Source: Bdellovibrio sp. (GTDB lineage: Bacteria; Bdellovibrionota; Bdellovibrionia; Bdellovibrionales; Bdellovibrionaceae). Taken from it: DNA of 58,108 nucleotides. Where the stretch lies: positions 1-58,108 of the forward strand of contig JACMQO010000080.1 of the NCBI GenBank assembly GCA_014376935.1, read 5' to 3'. Of this stretch, positions 6,786 to 15,634 are shown in pieces. A program made the position numbers and the translations under genes. How positions within the stretch are numbered: position 1 is the stretch's first letter; each line of letters begins with the position of its first letter. The notes under the pieces are model-generated. The model saw nothing but the letters and a program-made list of their open reading frames with translations. It had not been told where the DNA came from and did not search any database.

Positions 6786-9185
6786 GTGAAAAAAATTTCA
6801 TTGGGTGTTTCTGATTTTGCGGTTCCTGCTCCACGTCGTGGCAGTATTGACGCGCATTCGGGATTTGGCCGTGGGCCACAAACAGGCATTGAAATTCATT
6901 TAAAAATTCAGTCAAAACGAGCCATCGATTTTCCACTTGTTTATAAATCAGAAGTTAGCGTCACCCAAGAATTTAAAAAAGATGGATACGTATTTGAAGT
7001 CGGTGGTCGTATGGATGGTTTTTTTGATTTTGAAAAACCACGCATAGAAGAAATTAAGTCGACCTTTAATATCTATGATTTACTAAGAAATTTAAAAGAT
7101 AAGCAGGATGAGCATCCGTATTGTTTACAGCTTAAAACGTACGGCTACATTTATTGGTTACAAAATAACAAAATTCCTGAGCTTAAGCTTCATATCGTGT
7201 CATCACGAAATGGGGAAACGGTCGACCTTGATTTAAAACTCGATTTAATGCAGTACGAAGCTTGGCTTCAGCTTCGCCTCGAAGAGTTAGTTCATGAAGT
7301 AAGGCTTGATGAAAAAAGAATTGCGCGGCGTATGAAGGCGGCAAAGGCTTTTACTTTTCCATTTGCGAAACCACGTTCTGGGCAGATTGAACTGATTGAA
7401 ACCATCGAGCAAGGTATGAAAGACGATCGTCCTATGCTTCTGCAAGCGCCGACAGGCTTAGGAAAAACAGTCGGAGTATTGTACCCAACGCTGAAAGAGG
7501 CTTTGGGTCGCGGTCAAAAAGTGATTTACATTACGCCCAAAAACAGCCAACACACGGTGGCCGAAGAAGCGATTGAAAAATTACAAGAAGCCGGTGCTAG
7601 CATTAAGTCGTTAACCATTACCGCAAAAAGCAAAATGTGTTTTAAGAATGAACCACTTTGTAATCCAGATTACTGCGAATATGCGAAAGACCATTATACC
7701 AAGGTCGCAGAAAATAAAGTGATTGAACAGTTAGCTAAAAAAAGAAAACTGACATATAGAACTTTTAAAAAAATCGCCGAAGAATATCAGGTCTGTCCAT
7801 TTGAAATTCAGTTAGACGCTGCTTACGACGTCGATACCGTCATCTGTGATTACAACTATGTTTTTGCACCACGATCAGCCTTTGGACGTTTAGCTCGTGG
7901 AGGCTTGGTTCAAGAAGGAAGGCCTAATCTAGTGATTGATGAAGCTCATAATCTGCCGTCACGTACTTTAGATTACTATTCGCCATCACTTTCGACATAT
8001 AACTTAGAAAGAATGCGTGAAGACGCGCAGAGACTGCCCACTAAGTTTCGCAAAGACTTGCAAAACTTAATTGATACATGCATCGCGGTTGTCAAACATT
8101 GTGGGCTTGCCGGTCAAACAAAAGCCCATCAGATCGCAGCGCCGTATGAATTGTTTTTAAATCAAGACGCCGAGTTAAAAACGTTTTTGTCATCGTATTT
8201 ATCATCTGATGTTGATATTCAACCGAAAGATGTTGTCATGCGACTTAGTTTTTATTGGTCAGAATTTACCAGTGCGCTTGAATTCGTTAAAGCCGGGCAG
8301 TTAGACGGACGCAACCGCTTTTTTACGACGTTTAGCCCGAACCCTGCGGCCGTTAAAATCACCTGTTGTGACGCTTCGGATATGCTGAAAGAAAGTTATA
8401 ATGATTACGCGCAAGTCGTAGCTTTTTCGGCCACATTAAAACCTTTCGAATTTTACAGCCAGCTGGCGGGACTTCATTCGAAAGATTTAAAAACAGCCGA
8501 ATTCACAAGTCCTTTTGCGAAAAAGAATCGAAAAATTTTAGTTATTCCACAAATTTCTTCAAAGTATTCAGAGCGTGAGAAAAATTACCCGCGCATTGCC
8601 GATGCGATCGAAAAAATAGCGTCATTAAAACATGGCAATTACATCGCTTTCTTTCCAAGTTTTGATTTTATGGAAAGGGTTTTAGCTAAATTTAAAACTC
8701 CGCCGCATTTTTTGGTCTTAAAACAAGAGCGTTCAATGAAGAAAGAACATATTGAACACACGCTAGATCAACTGAAACAAACTTCTGGGGCGCACATTTT
8801 ATTTGCGGTTCAAGGTGGAGTTTTCTCTGAAGGAGTCGATTACCCAGGACGTATGGTCATCGGAGCCTTTGTCGTGGGGCCACCACTTCCAAACTTCGAT
8901 CTAGAGCGCGAGAAAATGCGTGAATATTATGAAGATAATTATCAAGCGGGTTTTGATTACGCTTACACCTATCCGGCGATGGCTAAGGCCGTTCAAGCTG
9001 CAGGCCGTGTCATTCGTTCCGAGACAGATCAAGGAATTATTGTGCTGATGGATAATCGATTTATTCAACCTAGCTACGTAAAATCAATGCCCCAAGATTG
9101 GTTCGAAAATAATCCGCAAGAGATGGTTTCACAAAGCATACTTAAAGATATTAACGATTTTTGGACTTCGACCGAAGCGGATTAA
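6786..9185 (+). CDS. PD-(D/E)XK nuclease / XPD-DinG-type helicase fusion
   Basis: The 799-residue protein opens with a Cas4-like PD-(D/E)XK domain: GRMDG (Asp77), EEIKST (Glu89, Lys91) and QLKTYGYIYW. The rest is a superfamily 2 helicase of the XPD/DinG group with Walker A APTGLGKT (221-228), four cysteines (about 285, 292, 297, 337) placed as in the iron-sulfur domain, DEAH (385-388) and a motif VI region QAAGRVIRS. It should unwind and cut DNA in repair or replication restart. The GTG start has AGGA six bases upstream. No defence or CRISPR genes lie nearby, so housekeeping repair is the simplest reading. Confidence 0.88.
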   Translation: MKKISLGVSDFAVPAPRRGSIDAHSGFGRGPQTGIEIHLKIQSKRAIDFPLVYKSEVSVTQEFKKDGYVFEVGGRMDGFFDFEKPRIEEIKSTFNIYDLLRNLKDKQDEHPYCLQLKTYGYIYWLQNNKIPELKLHIVSSRNGETVDLDLKLDLMQYEAWLQLRLEELVHEVRLDEKRIARRMKAAKAFTFPFAKPRSGQIELIETIEQGMKDDRPMLLQAPTGLGKTVGVLYPTLKEALGRGQKVIYITPKNSQHTVAEEAIEKLQEAGASIKSLTITAKSKMCFKNEPLCNPDYCEYAKDHYTKVAENKVIEQLAKKRKLTYRTFKKIAEEYQVCPFEIQLDAAYDVDTVICDYNYVFAPRSAFGRLARGGLVQEGRPNLVIDEAHNLPSRTLDYYSPSLSTYNLERMREDAQRLPTKFRKDLQNLIDTCIAVVKHCGLAGQTKAHQIAAPYELFLNQDAELKTFLSSYLSSDVDIQPKDVVMRLSFYWSEFTSALEFVKAGQLDGRNRFFTTFSPNPAAVKITCCDASDMLKESYNDYAQVVAFSATLKPFEFYSQLAGLHSKDLKTAEFTSPFAKKNRKILVIPQISSKYSEREKNYPRIADAIEKIASLKHGNYIAFFPSFDFMERVLAKFKTPPHFLVLKQERSMKKEHIEHTLDQLKQTSGAHILFAVQGGVFSEGVDYPGRMVIGAFVVGPPLPNFDLEREKMREYYEDNYQAGFDYAYTYPAMAKAVQAAGRVIRSETDQGIIVLMDNRFIQPSYVKSMPQDWFENNPQEMVSQSILKDINDFWTSTEAD

Positions 9186-9228
9186 ATGTGGCATTGTCAT
9201 TGAAAGGGCTTTCAGTCAGAGGTGGTTG

Positions 9229-9501
9229 ATGATGAGTTTAAAAGATTATTTTACCGGGCTTATTTCGAAAGTCGAAAATTCCGAAACGATAAGTAATGGC
9301 GGAAAAGATGACAATGGATTTTACAAACCGACAAAAAATGTACTTATACAAAATCTAAATTTGCTAAAAGACCTACACAATAAACCAGGTGCGAAAGCAA
9401 TGGTGCAGGCGTCATGGAAAGCTGTGGTCAAGGATTTACCGCCTGAGTGGCTTATTTTAGATGATCAACAAAAGTCTGAATTAAAGAAAATTTTAACGTA
9501 G
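9229..9501 (+). CDS. Hypothetical small soluble protein, 90 aa
   Basis: I do not recognise this protein. It is about 90 residues, charged and probably mostly helical, with no signal peptide. AGAGG precedes ATG ATG at 9229-9234, which sets the start just after an alternative TTG at 9226. It follows the helicase gene by about 40 bp on the same strand and may be co-transcribed. Confidence 0.6.
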   Translation: MMSLKDYFTGLISKVENSETISNGGKDDNGFYKPTKNVLIQNLNLLKDLHNKPGAKAMVQASWKAVVKDLPPEWLILDDQQKSELKKILT

Positions 9502-9619
9502 ATTACAGTTTCTAAAATCAAGTCTAAGAATTGCAATTCTATTCATAGCGACTTAAGGCAGATGCTCTATTTGTTTTAAGCGTAAACATGGGGAAGAATT
9601 CCCAATTATTGGAGGATAT

Positions 9620-10273
9620 ATGGCTAAAGACGATTTACAAATTCCGTTAACAGAAAAATTAAAAAGCATTCCAGATTTTTTCGGTCTTAATTTCAATGAA
9701 AAGCCAAAGTTCACTTTAATTAAAGAAGATGGTCACTTTGAAATACGCCAATATGAACCCTTATTGATTGCAAAAACGACCGTTGAAGGCGGAGATTTCG
9801 AAAAGGCAAATGAAGAAGCTTTCATGAAATTAGCGGGATATATTTTTGGTAAAAATAAAACATCTGAAAATTTACCAATGACGTCACCAGTTCTAAAGCA
9901 AGAAGGTCAAAAAATTCCAATGACATCTTTTGTTTTACAAGATTTACCAAAAACAAGCGATGCCAAAGGATTAACAATGTCGTTTGTCTTACCATCAGAA
10001 ATTACGGCAAAAACAGCGCCAATTCCTTTGGATTCAAGCATACAACTTCAAGAAATTCCGATGCAAACATGGGCCGTCGTAAAATTTTCAGGTCGCAATG
10101 GCCGACATGAAATCGAAGAAAAAAGCCAAGAATTGCAAAAATGGTTAGCTTTAGATGGACAAAAAGTCGATTTAGAAACCATGCGTGTGGCTCAGTATGA
10201 CAGCCCCATCACGATTCCATTTTTACGTAAAAACGAAGTCCAAATTAGATTATGGAGTAGTGTTATTCACTAA
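9620..10273 (+). CDS. SOUL-family heme-binding protein
   Basis: The SOUL/HBP signature is clear: DGHFEIRQYEPLLIAKTTVE, then FMKLAGYIFGKN and the IPMTSPV-like NLPMTSPVLKQEGQKIPMTS, with a C-terminal RVAQYDSPITIPFLRKNEVQI segment. At 217 residues it is of usual family length. The family binds heme or related tetrapyrroles; its physiological role in bacteria is not settled. There is no signal peptide, so it is probably cytoplasmic. An excellent ribosome binding site (GGAGGA) precedes the ATG. Confidence 0.88.
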   Translation: MAKDDLQIPLTEKLKSIPDFFGLNFNEKPKFTLIKEDGHFEIRQYEPLLIAKTTVEGGDFEKANEEAFMKLAGYIFGKNKTSENLPMTSPVLKQEGQKIPMTSFVLQDLPKTSDAKGLTMSFVLPSEITAKTAPIPLDSSIQLQEIPMQTWAVVKFSGRNGRHEIEEKSQELQKWLALDGQKVDLETMRVAQYDSPITIPFLRKNEVQIRLWSSVIH

Positions 10274-10282
10274 ACCTAAATT

Positions 10283-10311
10283 CGCTAGCTCGTGGGTTAA
10301 CTGAGCTGGCG
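10283..10311 (+). terminator. Weak stem-loop after the SOUL gene
   Basis: CGCTAGCTC (10283-10291) pairs fully with GAGCTGGCG (10303-10311), with one G-T wobble and an 11-nt loop, ten bases after the SOUL stop. The following attgttt is only a poor T-tract, so termination is plausible but not certain. Confidence 0.4.
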
Positions 10312-10390
10312 ATTGTTTGAATACGTTGACTGTTTTAAGCTATCGTTTCTGTTATTGATATTCGTTTCAAACAGGCTAGGATAATCTTAA

Positions 10391-11311
10391 ATGCATGAAT
10401 TAACTTTTCAGAATCATTTTAATTTTGGTCGAAATCCTGAAGATGAAAGTGAATTTCTAGTTTCGTTCGGCCCGTTGCAGCGACCTTGTCGAACGCCCAT
10501 GATGGAGTCGGTCAGCGCGGCTCAGTCAATTTATAATCAGAATCCAAACAAGAAGTTAAACTTACTTCTTTCGGGTGGCATTGATAGCGAGTGTATGGCC
10601 CAAGCATTCATCGCCGCAAAAGTTCCTTTTCAAGCGACCTTTATGCGCTTTAAAAATAATATGAATGCTTTTGATATTCAGACCAATATTGATTTCTGCC
10701 AAAGAAATAATATCAAATACTCATTCGTTGATTTAGATATAATTGAATTTCTTGAATCCGGCGAATACCTTAAGGTTTCGAACAAATACGAATGTCAGTC
10801 GCCGCAACTAGCCGCTCATTTATGGTTATTAGATCAAGTAGAAGGAATTCCAATTTTAGGTGGAAATCCGATGGCGCCCATCTGGAAAAAGGATCATTGG
10901 TTTTTCATTGGTGCGCCGGGCGAATTACACAGCACCTACTTTAAATATTTTTTAGAAAATAATCGATTAGGTGTGCCGTTCTTTTTTTTATACACCCCAG
11001 AATTGATTGCTAGCTTTTTTTCATTGCCGATCATGAAAAGTTGTTTGCAAAAAGAAGTCAACTCAGAGAGCGATTACACGTATGAACATAAGTGTCAGTC
11101 ATATATTCAAGGCGGGTTTAACGTTCAACCAAGACATGATAAATTTACCGGATTTGAATTAGTCAGAAAGCACTACGATGAACGGGAAGGAACCCAGCAT
11201 GGAATTGCCTTTAACCGCTTATTCAGAGAACCTTTAGAAAAACTATTTCCATTTCCTGAATCGTATAAACAACTGGTTCCGCAGAACTATTTTTCTGGCA
11301 GCCCCGAGTAA
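10391..11311 (+). CDS. PP-loop ATPase, asparagine synthase-like, unknown substrate
   Basis: The motif LLLSGGIDSECMAQAF near residue 60 is the pyrophosphate-binding PP-loop of ATPases that adenylate a substrate, as in the synthase half of asparagine synthetase. After it come a Rossmann-like MRFKNNMNAFDIQTNIDFC and ECQSPQLAAHLWLLDQ, which fits the substrate-adenylating pocket. The glutaminase half is missing, so ammonia or another nucleophile would come from elsewhere. The gene stands alone, convergent with the SleB-like gene (1 bp between stops). The substrate cannot be inferred from context. Confidence 0.7.
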   Translation: MHELTFQNHFNFGRNPEDESEFLVSFGPLQRPCRTPMMESVSAAQSIYNQNPNKKLNLLLSGGIDSECMAQAFIAAKVPFQATFMRFKNNMNAFDIQTNIDFCQRNNIKYSFVDLDIIEFLESGEYLKVSNKYECQSPQLAAHLWLLDQVEGIPILGGNPMAPIWKKDHWFFIGAPGELHSTYFKYFLENNRLGVPFFFLYTPELIASFFSLPIMKSCLQKEVNSESDYTYEHKCQSYIQGGFNVQPRHDKFTGFELVRKHYDEREGTQHGIAFNRLFREPLEKLFPFPESYKQLVPQNYFSGSPE

Positions 11312-11312
11312 A

Positions 11313-12566
11313 CTATTTTTTCTCTTTCCAGATCTCAAGGCAAGCGGGGCGATCGATTTTTTTTCCTTCGATCGAAGGAATATGCCGGGTCATCTTATAA
11401 AACTTACCAACGCCAGAAGTATAAAAGTATCCGTCGACTTCTTTGGTACGCTCTTTAAATTTCTTCGGATATAGAATCGCTTCTGTTGCAATCCTCATCG
11501 TATTTTTCCAAATGTCGGCTTCAAATTTAGAAGCTTGATCCGATCCCCAAAATGGTTCATTGGGCTTCAGTGGGGGGCAAAGACCATGATGTAGCGTTTC
11601 ATTAGCCTTACTGTTAATCTTTTTAAGCCACATCGAAAACTGGGTCGGTGAAGTGCAAATTTGTGTTAACGGTGGCGCTTTATCTGAGTGGGGACCCGCA
11701 ATAAATTCGCTTTTTCGGTCTTCGTTTTCAGTTCGATTCATAATAATTTTGGCAACGGCCATTGGGTATTGAAGTCCCCTGCGGTAACAAATAGCCATTT
11801 CACCGTAAAGTGTACGTGCTAGCGTGTCGATCTGAATCATTTCGTCACGGCTCATTAATTTATTATCTTCATTGCGAATTGGTGGAACTTTGCTTTTTAA
11901 AAGCGTGGGTAAAATAGCTTGGTCGTAAACATTTTTATTCTTATCGAAAGGGCCTGGAGGTTTGGTCGGAGGTTTTAAAGGGCAAAAGCCAACGATATTC
12001 GCCAATGCGTCTGCCTTTTTTTCTAAAGATAAATTTGTGATAGAACCGGCCAGGTCTTTTAGCGAATTAGAGATTTCTTTAATTTTGGATTGCGGATCGC
12101 TCTTTTTAACCGCGCAGGGCGCTAAGTCTTTCGTATTTTGGGCGGTGTAAAAACTTTTGGTCTCTTTTTTTTCAATATATTCGCTTTCAATAAAACCGGT
12201 ACCTTTTTGATGGTACATTTTCCCATCGGCGCCCTTACGAGTATATTCGAATTCAATTTCCACATATTCTTCGTTATAACTTTTGCCAGTTTGAAAATCG
12301 CGCGCTTGGGCCGTAACGGGACTGCTAAGAACGGTGATCTTTGCGTCTCGGCCAGGCCATCCAACTGTTTCTGTACAGCCATCTTTTAAATTATTTTGAT
12401 CTTTTTTGCAGTACCGCCAGTTTTGACCCGGAGTTTTAAATACCGTAATTGGCGCATCATCATCTTCAACATTAGTGATGAAGCCACGATAGGGCTTAAA
12501 AGGTTCAGCCGAAAAAGCGCTCGGGCATAAAGCAAAAATAATTAAGAAAAATATTCTAATTTTCAA
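11313..12566 (-). CDS. Secreted SleB-like cell wall hydrolase
   Basis: A classical signal peptide (MKIRIFFLIIFALCPSAFSA) is followed by an N-terminal region of about 110 residues that may be SH3-like, a linker, and a C-terminal hydrolase domain: IDTLARTLYGEMAI, AVAKIIMNR, a CTSPTQFSMWLK segment and a terminal helix. The LARxxYGE and AVAxVIxNR pattern is typical of SleB/CwlJ-type hydrolases that cleave peptidoglycan; the first Glu is the expected catalytic residue. The start is TTG, the only one giving a signal peptide. It may act on the cell's own wall or, if the organism is a predator, on the prey's. Confidence 0.75.
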   Translation of the reverse strand: MKIRIFFLIIFALCPSAFSAEPFKPYRGFITNVEDDDAPITVFKTPGQNWRYCKKDQNNLKDGCTETVGWPGRDAKITVLSSPVTAQARDFQTGKSYNEEYVEIEFEYTRKGADGKMYHQKGTGFIESEYIEKKETKSFYTAQNTKDLAPCAVKKSDPQSKIKEISNSLKDLAGSITNLSLEKKADALANIVGFCPLKPPTKPPGPFDKNKNVYDQAILPTLLKSKVPPIRNEDNKLMSRDEMIQIDTLARTLYGEMAICYRRGLQYPMAVAKIIMNRTENEDRKSEFIAGPHSDKAPPLTQICTSPTQFSMWLKKINSKANETLHHGLCPPLKPNEPFWGSDQASKFEADIWKNTMRIATEAILYPKKFKERTKEVDGYFYTSGVGKFYKMTRHIPSIEGKKIDRPACLEIWKEKK

Positions 12567-12721
12567 TATCAGTTACCAATTTTCTACTTGAGTAAAAAAA
12601 TCCAACTTCCTGGATGATAAAAAACGTCATTTATGTCACGATTCAATTCTATCGAAGAAAGGTATTTGCAGGCTAGAAAGCGATGAATATCTGGCCCAAG
12701 GTCACCCAAGAAAAGGCAATT

Positions 12722-13336
12722 ATGAAGACACGTCTATATCGGCACTATAAAAATAAAATGTACAAATATTTGGGTCCAGTCAGGCACTCAGAAACGCTTG
12801 AAGAAATGGCACTGTACGAGACCCTTTATGAAAATGATCTGGGCCAAACTTGGGTGCGACCGAAAGAATTATTTTTTGGAAAATTAGAAGTGAATAATCA
12901 GTTGGTCGATCGATTTGAAGAGATAGAGTTAAAAGTCCAAGAATTCGAAACCATAACTCCGGAACAATTTCAAATCCTTCAGCTCCTGTGCTCAGAGTGT
13001 TCTGTTAATATCGATCATTCAAAAATAGATGAAGTTATTTTACTTCAGGTTGTGACTGACTTACAGAAGCCAGTTGGGTTTAAACTAGGTTATGCAGAAA
13101 ATTCTAATACTTTTGTTTCGCACGTAACGGCCGTTCGACCTGAGTATCGACACTTGGGAATTGCCACCGGATTAAATGAACGCCAACAAAAATGGTGTCA
13201 GCGGAATAAATTCGGCAAAATTAAATCATATGTTTTTAATAAAAATACCGACTTGTTCAGACTGAATTTAAAAATGGGTTTTCAAGTTATCGCAGTCGAT
13301 TCCGAAAATCGTATAGTACTAGAAAAAAATATCTAA
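12722..13336 (+). CDS. DUF1653-GNAT acetyltransferase fusion
   Basis: The first 65 residues match DUF1653 (LYRHYKNKMYKYLGPVRHSE, LYENDLGQTWVRPKELFF). The C-terminal half is a GNAT acyltransferase with the acetyl-CoA loop region HVTAVRPEYRHLGIATGLNE and a final NLKMGFQVI strand. DUF1653 has no known function; GNAT enzymes acetylate amines of proteins or small molecules. AAGG five bases before ATG 12722 supports this start; an upstream ATG at 12683 would add 13 residues. It is single and convergent with the EEP-family gene, overlapping it by 4 nt. Confidence 0.75.
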   Translation: MKTRLYRHYKNKMYKYLGPVRHSETLEEMALYETLYENDLGQTWVRPKELFFGKLEVNNQLVDRFEEIELKVQEFETITPEQFQILQLLCSECSVNIDHSKIDEVILLQVVTDLQKPVGFKLGYAENSNTFVSHVTAVRPEYRHLGIATGLNERQQKWCQRNKFGKIKSYVFNKNTDLFRLNLKMGFQVIAVDSENRIVLEKNI

Positions 13337-14421
13337 GGAATTACGCCTTCTAAATTAATATCAACGACAATCGGCCGGTGATCACTTACATCGTCGATCG
13401 GAAATATCAAAGTTTGTGAAGACGTTATGCGGCCAGATAATGCGCTGTTGACGAAAACTCCGTCAATTTGGCGCGCTAAAGATGATATTTGATTTGGTTT
13501 AGGAAATATAATATGCGAAACCCTTTTGGGTGACGTCGATGGGATATTAATCTGGTCAAAACTTTCTACCATTTTGGATTTTAGTTTTTGCAATCGATGA
13601 TTGCCATTCACTTCAGTATTTAAGTCACCAGCTAAAATAATTGGATACTGCGCGCCGTACGCATCTTGTAACTTCTGAATCACAGAGACCATTGATTTTT
13701 CTTCTAAAAATTTTAATTCTGAAAATTTAGCTTGTTCGCCGAGTGAGTGGTTATGAGCGCCAATCACCGAAAATAGCGCCATCTTGGTATTGGGATCAAA
13801 GAAACTAATAATGGGTAAGCCGCGATCAAAAAGATATTTTCTTTTTGGGTCTTTTCCTTCGTACGGAATACGTAAGTTCGCTGCAACGGTGTGTTCTAAG
13901 ACCAAAGATTTTTTAATTAAAAAACCAATGTGCCGTGCGGGGCCTCTGTCGCCCTTGTTCATATCGGGGGTGTCATGGCCTTGAATAAGAATAGCATCAT
14001 ACTTTTCATTCGTACTTAGATCAGCCAATTTTTGTAATGAATATTTGCTACCGATTTCTTGTAGAACGATAACATCCGGGTTGGCTTCGAACAAAGTCTT
14101 AGCCACGGCCTTTGCTAATTTTTCAGATTTGGGGGCGGCCCTTGATGATTTAGATTCAGGTTTTTCGTACAATGTAAAATCTTGTGCGTTAAAGGTCGCG
14201 ATTCGTAAATTTTTACGATTCCAGCCCGCCGTTGCTTGTTGGGTGCTTTTGTTTGTTGATGAAACCGCGAAGCTTTTCATCTCAGTTTCGAACAAGTTTT
14301 GACATTGGTGTGCTGGGGATAACGTTGTGAAAAAGAACAGACAAATAAAGGCAGCGCCTGCAAACAGTTTGTTCGCTATTCGAGTCGGATTCGTTTCTGA
14401 ATGAAACAATTTAAAGGCCAT
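13333..14421 (-). CDS. Exported endonuclease/exonuclease/phosphatase family protein
   Basis: The EEP-fold motifs are all present: RIATFNAQDF, VIVLQEIG (metal-binding Glu), GAHNHSLG, ILAGDLNTE (Asp-x-Asn), QIDGVFVN and SDHRPIVVD (catalytic His). An N-terminal hydrophobic stretch (FAGAAFICLFFFTTLSPAHQ) suggests export after a longer n-region. The family includes nucleases, sphingomyelinases and phosphoinositide phosphatases, and the substrate cannot be told. A secreted nuclease that degrades released DNA would fit a predatory or scavenging bacterium, but that is inference. Confidence 0.82.
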   Translation of the reverse strand: MAFKLFHSETNPTRIANKLFAGAAFICLFFFTTLSPAHQCQNLFETEMKSFAVSSTNKSTQQATAGWNRKNLRIATFNAQDFTLYEKPESKSSRAAPKSEKLAKAVAKTLFEANPDVIVLQEIGSKYSLQKLADLSTNEKYDAILIQGHDTPDMNKGDRGPARHIGFLIKKSLVLEHTVAANLRIPYEGKDPKRKYLFDRGLPIISFFDPNTKMALFSVIGAHNHSLGEQAKFSELKFLEEKSMVSVIQKLQDAYGAQYPIILAGDLNTEVNGNHRLQKLKSKMVESFDQINIPSTSPKRVSHIIFPKPNQISSLARQIDGVFVNSALSGRITSSQTLIFPIDDVSDHRPIVVDINLEGVIP

Positions 14422-14431
14422 GCTAAGTAAG

Positions 14432-15634
14432 CTACAACAACTGTGCCCGAAATCTTTGAATATCTAAATGGGCGGGAACATTTTTACCTTTTATATTGTT
14501 TACTAAAGTTAACGCCGCATGAAAGCTTAGCCCCATGCCGTGCCCCGAACATCCGGCCATCAGGTAAACACCTTTTTGACTTGGATGTTCGCCGATCATC
14601 ATTTGACCATCAGAAGTGAATCCCATAACGCCACTCCACTGATAATTGATCTTAACTCCAGACGTATTTTGAAAATAACTATGAGCAAACTCTTTTAAAG
14701 CGGCTTGAATTTTCGGGGTCACTTCATCTTGCTTCGTATTTTCGGCTTCTATGTCGTGGTTTCGAAATCCACCAATTAAAAGTTCGCCAGTTGGTAGCTG
14801 TCTAAAATAACAAAGATGTTTCGTTAGGTAGCACGGGCCTTGTACAAATTTTTTCAATGGCTCGGTGACGATAACTTGTCCGCGCTGTGGTTTCACCAGC
14901 TCTTTGAGCTCAGGCAAAACGGCATCGCTATATCCGTTTAAGCAAAAAATCACTTTATCGGCCGATAGTGTATCTTTCGAGGTTGAGACGATCCAAGAAT
15001 GACTTGCGCGTTTTAATTCAGTGACGTTTGAATCAAAAATAAATTTTGTTTGCCGTAATTTTGATTTTAATAGGCCTAATAGTTTGACTGGATGAATCTC
15101 GCCATCATTTTTATATTGAATTGCTCCTAAGAAATTTCTGACGCCGTACCTGTCGGATAAATATTTTTCGTCAATCAGTTCAACATCAAGCCCGGCAACT
15201 AACATCGTTTGGGATAGCCTGTGATACCGTTGCCAATCAGATTCAGATGCGGCCACCGTGCAAGAACCGGTTTGAGAAAAATCGACCAACGCTGAATCAC
15301 CTTGAATGATTTCTGCTTTCAAAAGCTCACGATTTGCATCTGAAAATTTCCAAATTTGAATGGCTTGCGACAACCCAAATTGCTTTTCTAATTTAGAAAA
15401 ATGCTCTGCCGACCCGCAAGTGACAAATCCTGCGTTGCGGCCACTGGCTCCGCGCCCAAGACCTGCGCGATCAACGATTGCGATCTTTATAGATGGATTT
15501 TCTTTTTCTAACCAGTAGGCCGTTGATAATCCGGCAATGCCGGCACCAACAATGATAACATCAAATGATTTTACTGATGTAAAATCAGAAGAACTAAAAT
15601 GAACGGCGCTATCTAGCCAATAAGAATGAGTCAT
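14432..15634 (-). CDS. FAD-dependent amine/amino acid oxidoreductase (DAO family)
   Basis: The N-terminal dinucleotide fold reads DVIIVGAGIAGLSTAYWLE, followed by GLGRGASGRNAGFVTCG, and a C-terminal FAD contact GVYLMAGCSGHGMGLS. The layout is that of the DAO/DadA-PuuB group, which oxidises secondary amines or D-amino acids, here about 400 residues as usual. Its start overlaps the stop of the upstream GNAT gene by 4 nt (ATGA), so the two are translationally coupled. Exact substrate unknown; cytoplasmic. Confidence 0.82.
   Translation of the reverse strand: MTHSYWLDSAVHFSSSDFTSVKSFDVIIVGAGIAGLSTAYWLEKENPSIKIAIVDRAGLGRGASGRNAGFVTCGSAEHFSKLEKQFGLSQAIQIWKFSDANRELLKAEIIQGDSALVDFSQTGSCTVAASESDWQRYHRLSQTMLVAGLDVELIDEKYLSDRYGVRNFLGAIQYKNDGEIHPVKLLGLLKSKLRQTKFIFDSNVTELKRASHSWIVSTSKDTLSADKVIFCLNGYSDAVLPELKELVKPQRGQVIVTEPLKKFVQGPCYLTKHLCYFRQLPTGELLIGGFRNHDIEAENTKQDEVTPKIQAALKEFAHSYFQNTSGVKINYQWSGVMGFTSDGQMMIGEHPSQKGVYLMAGCSGHGMGLSFHAALTLVNNIKGKNVPAHLDIQRFRAQLL

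Noticed and set aside
6786-9185. Helicase with Cas4-like domain as part of a CRISPR or defence island
   Set aside because: No repeats, cas genes, methylases or toxin genes were seen nearby; the neighbours are ordinary.
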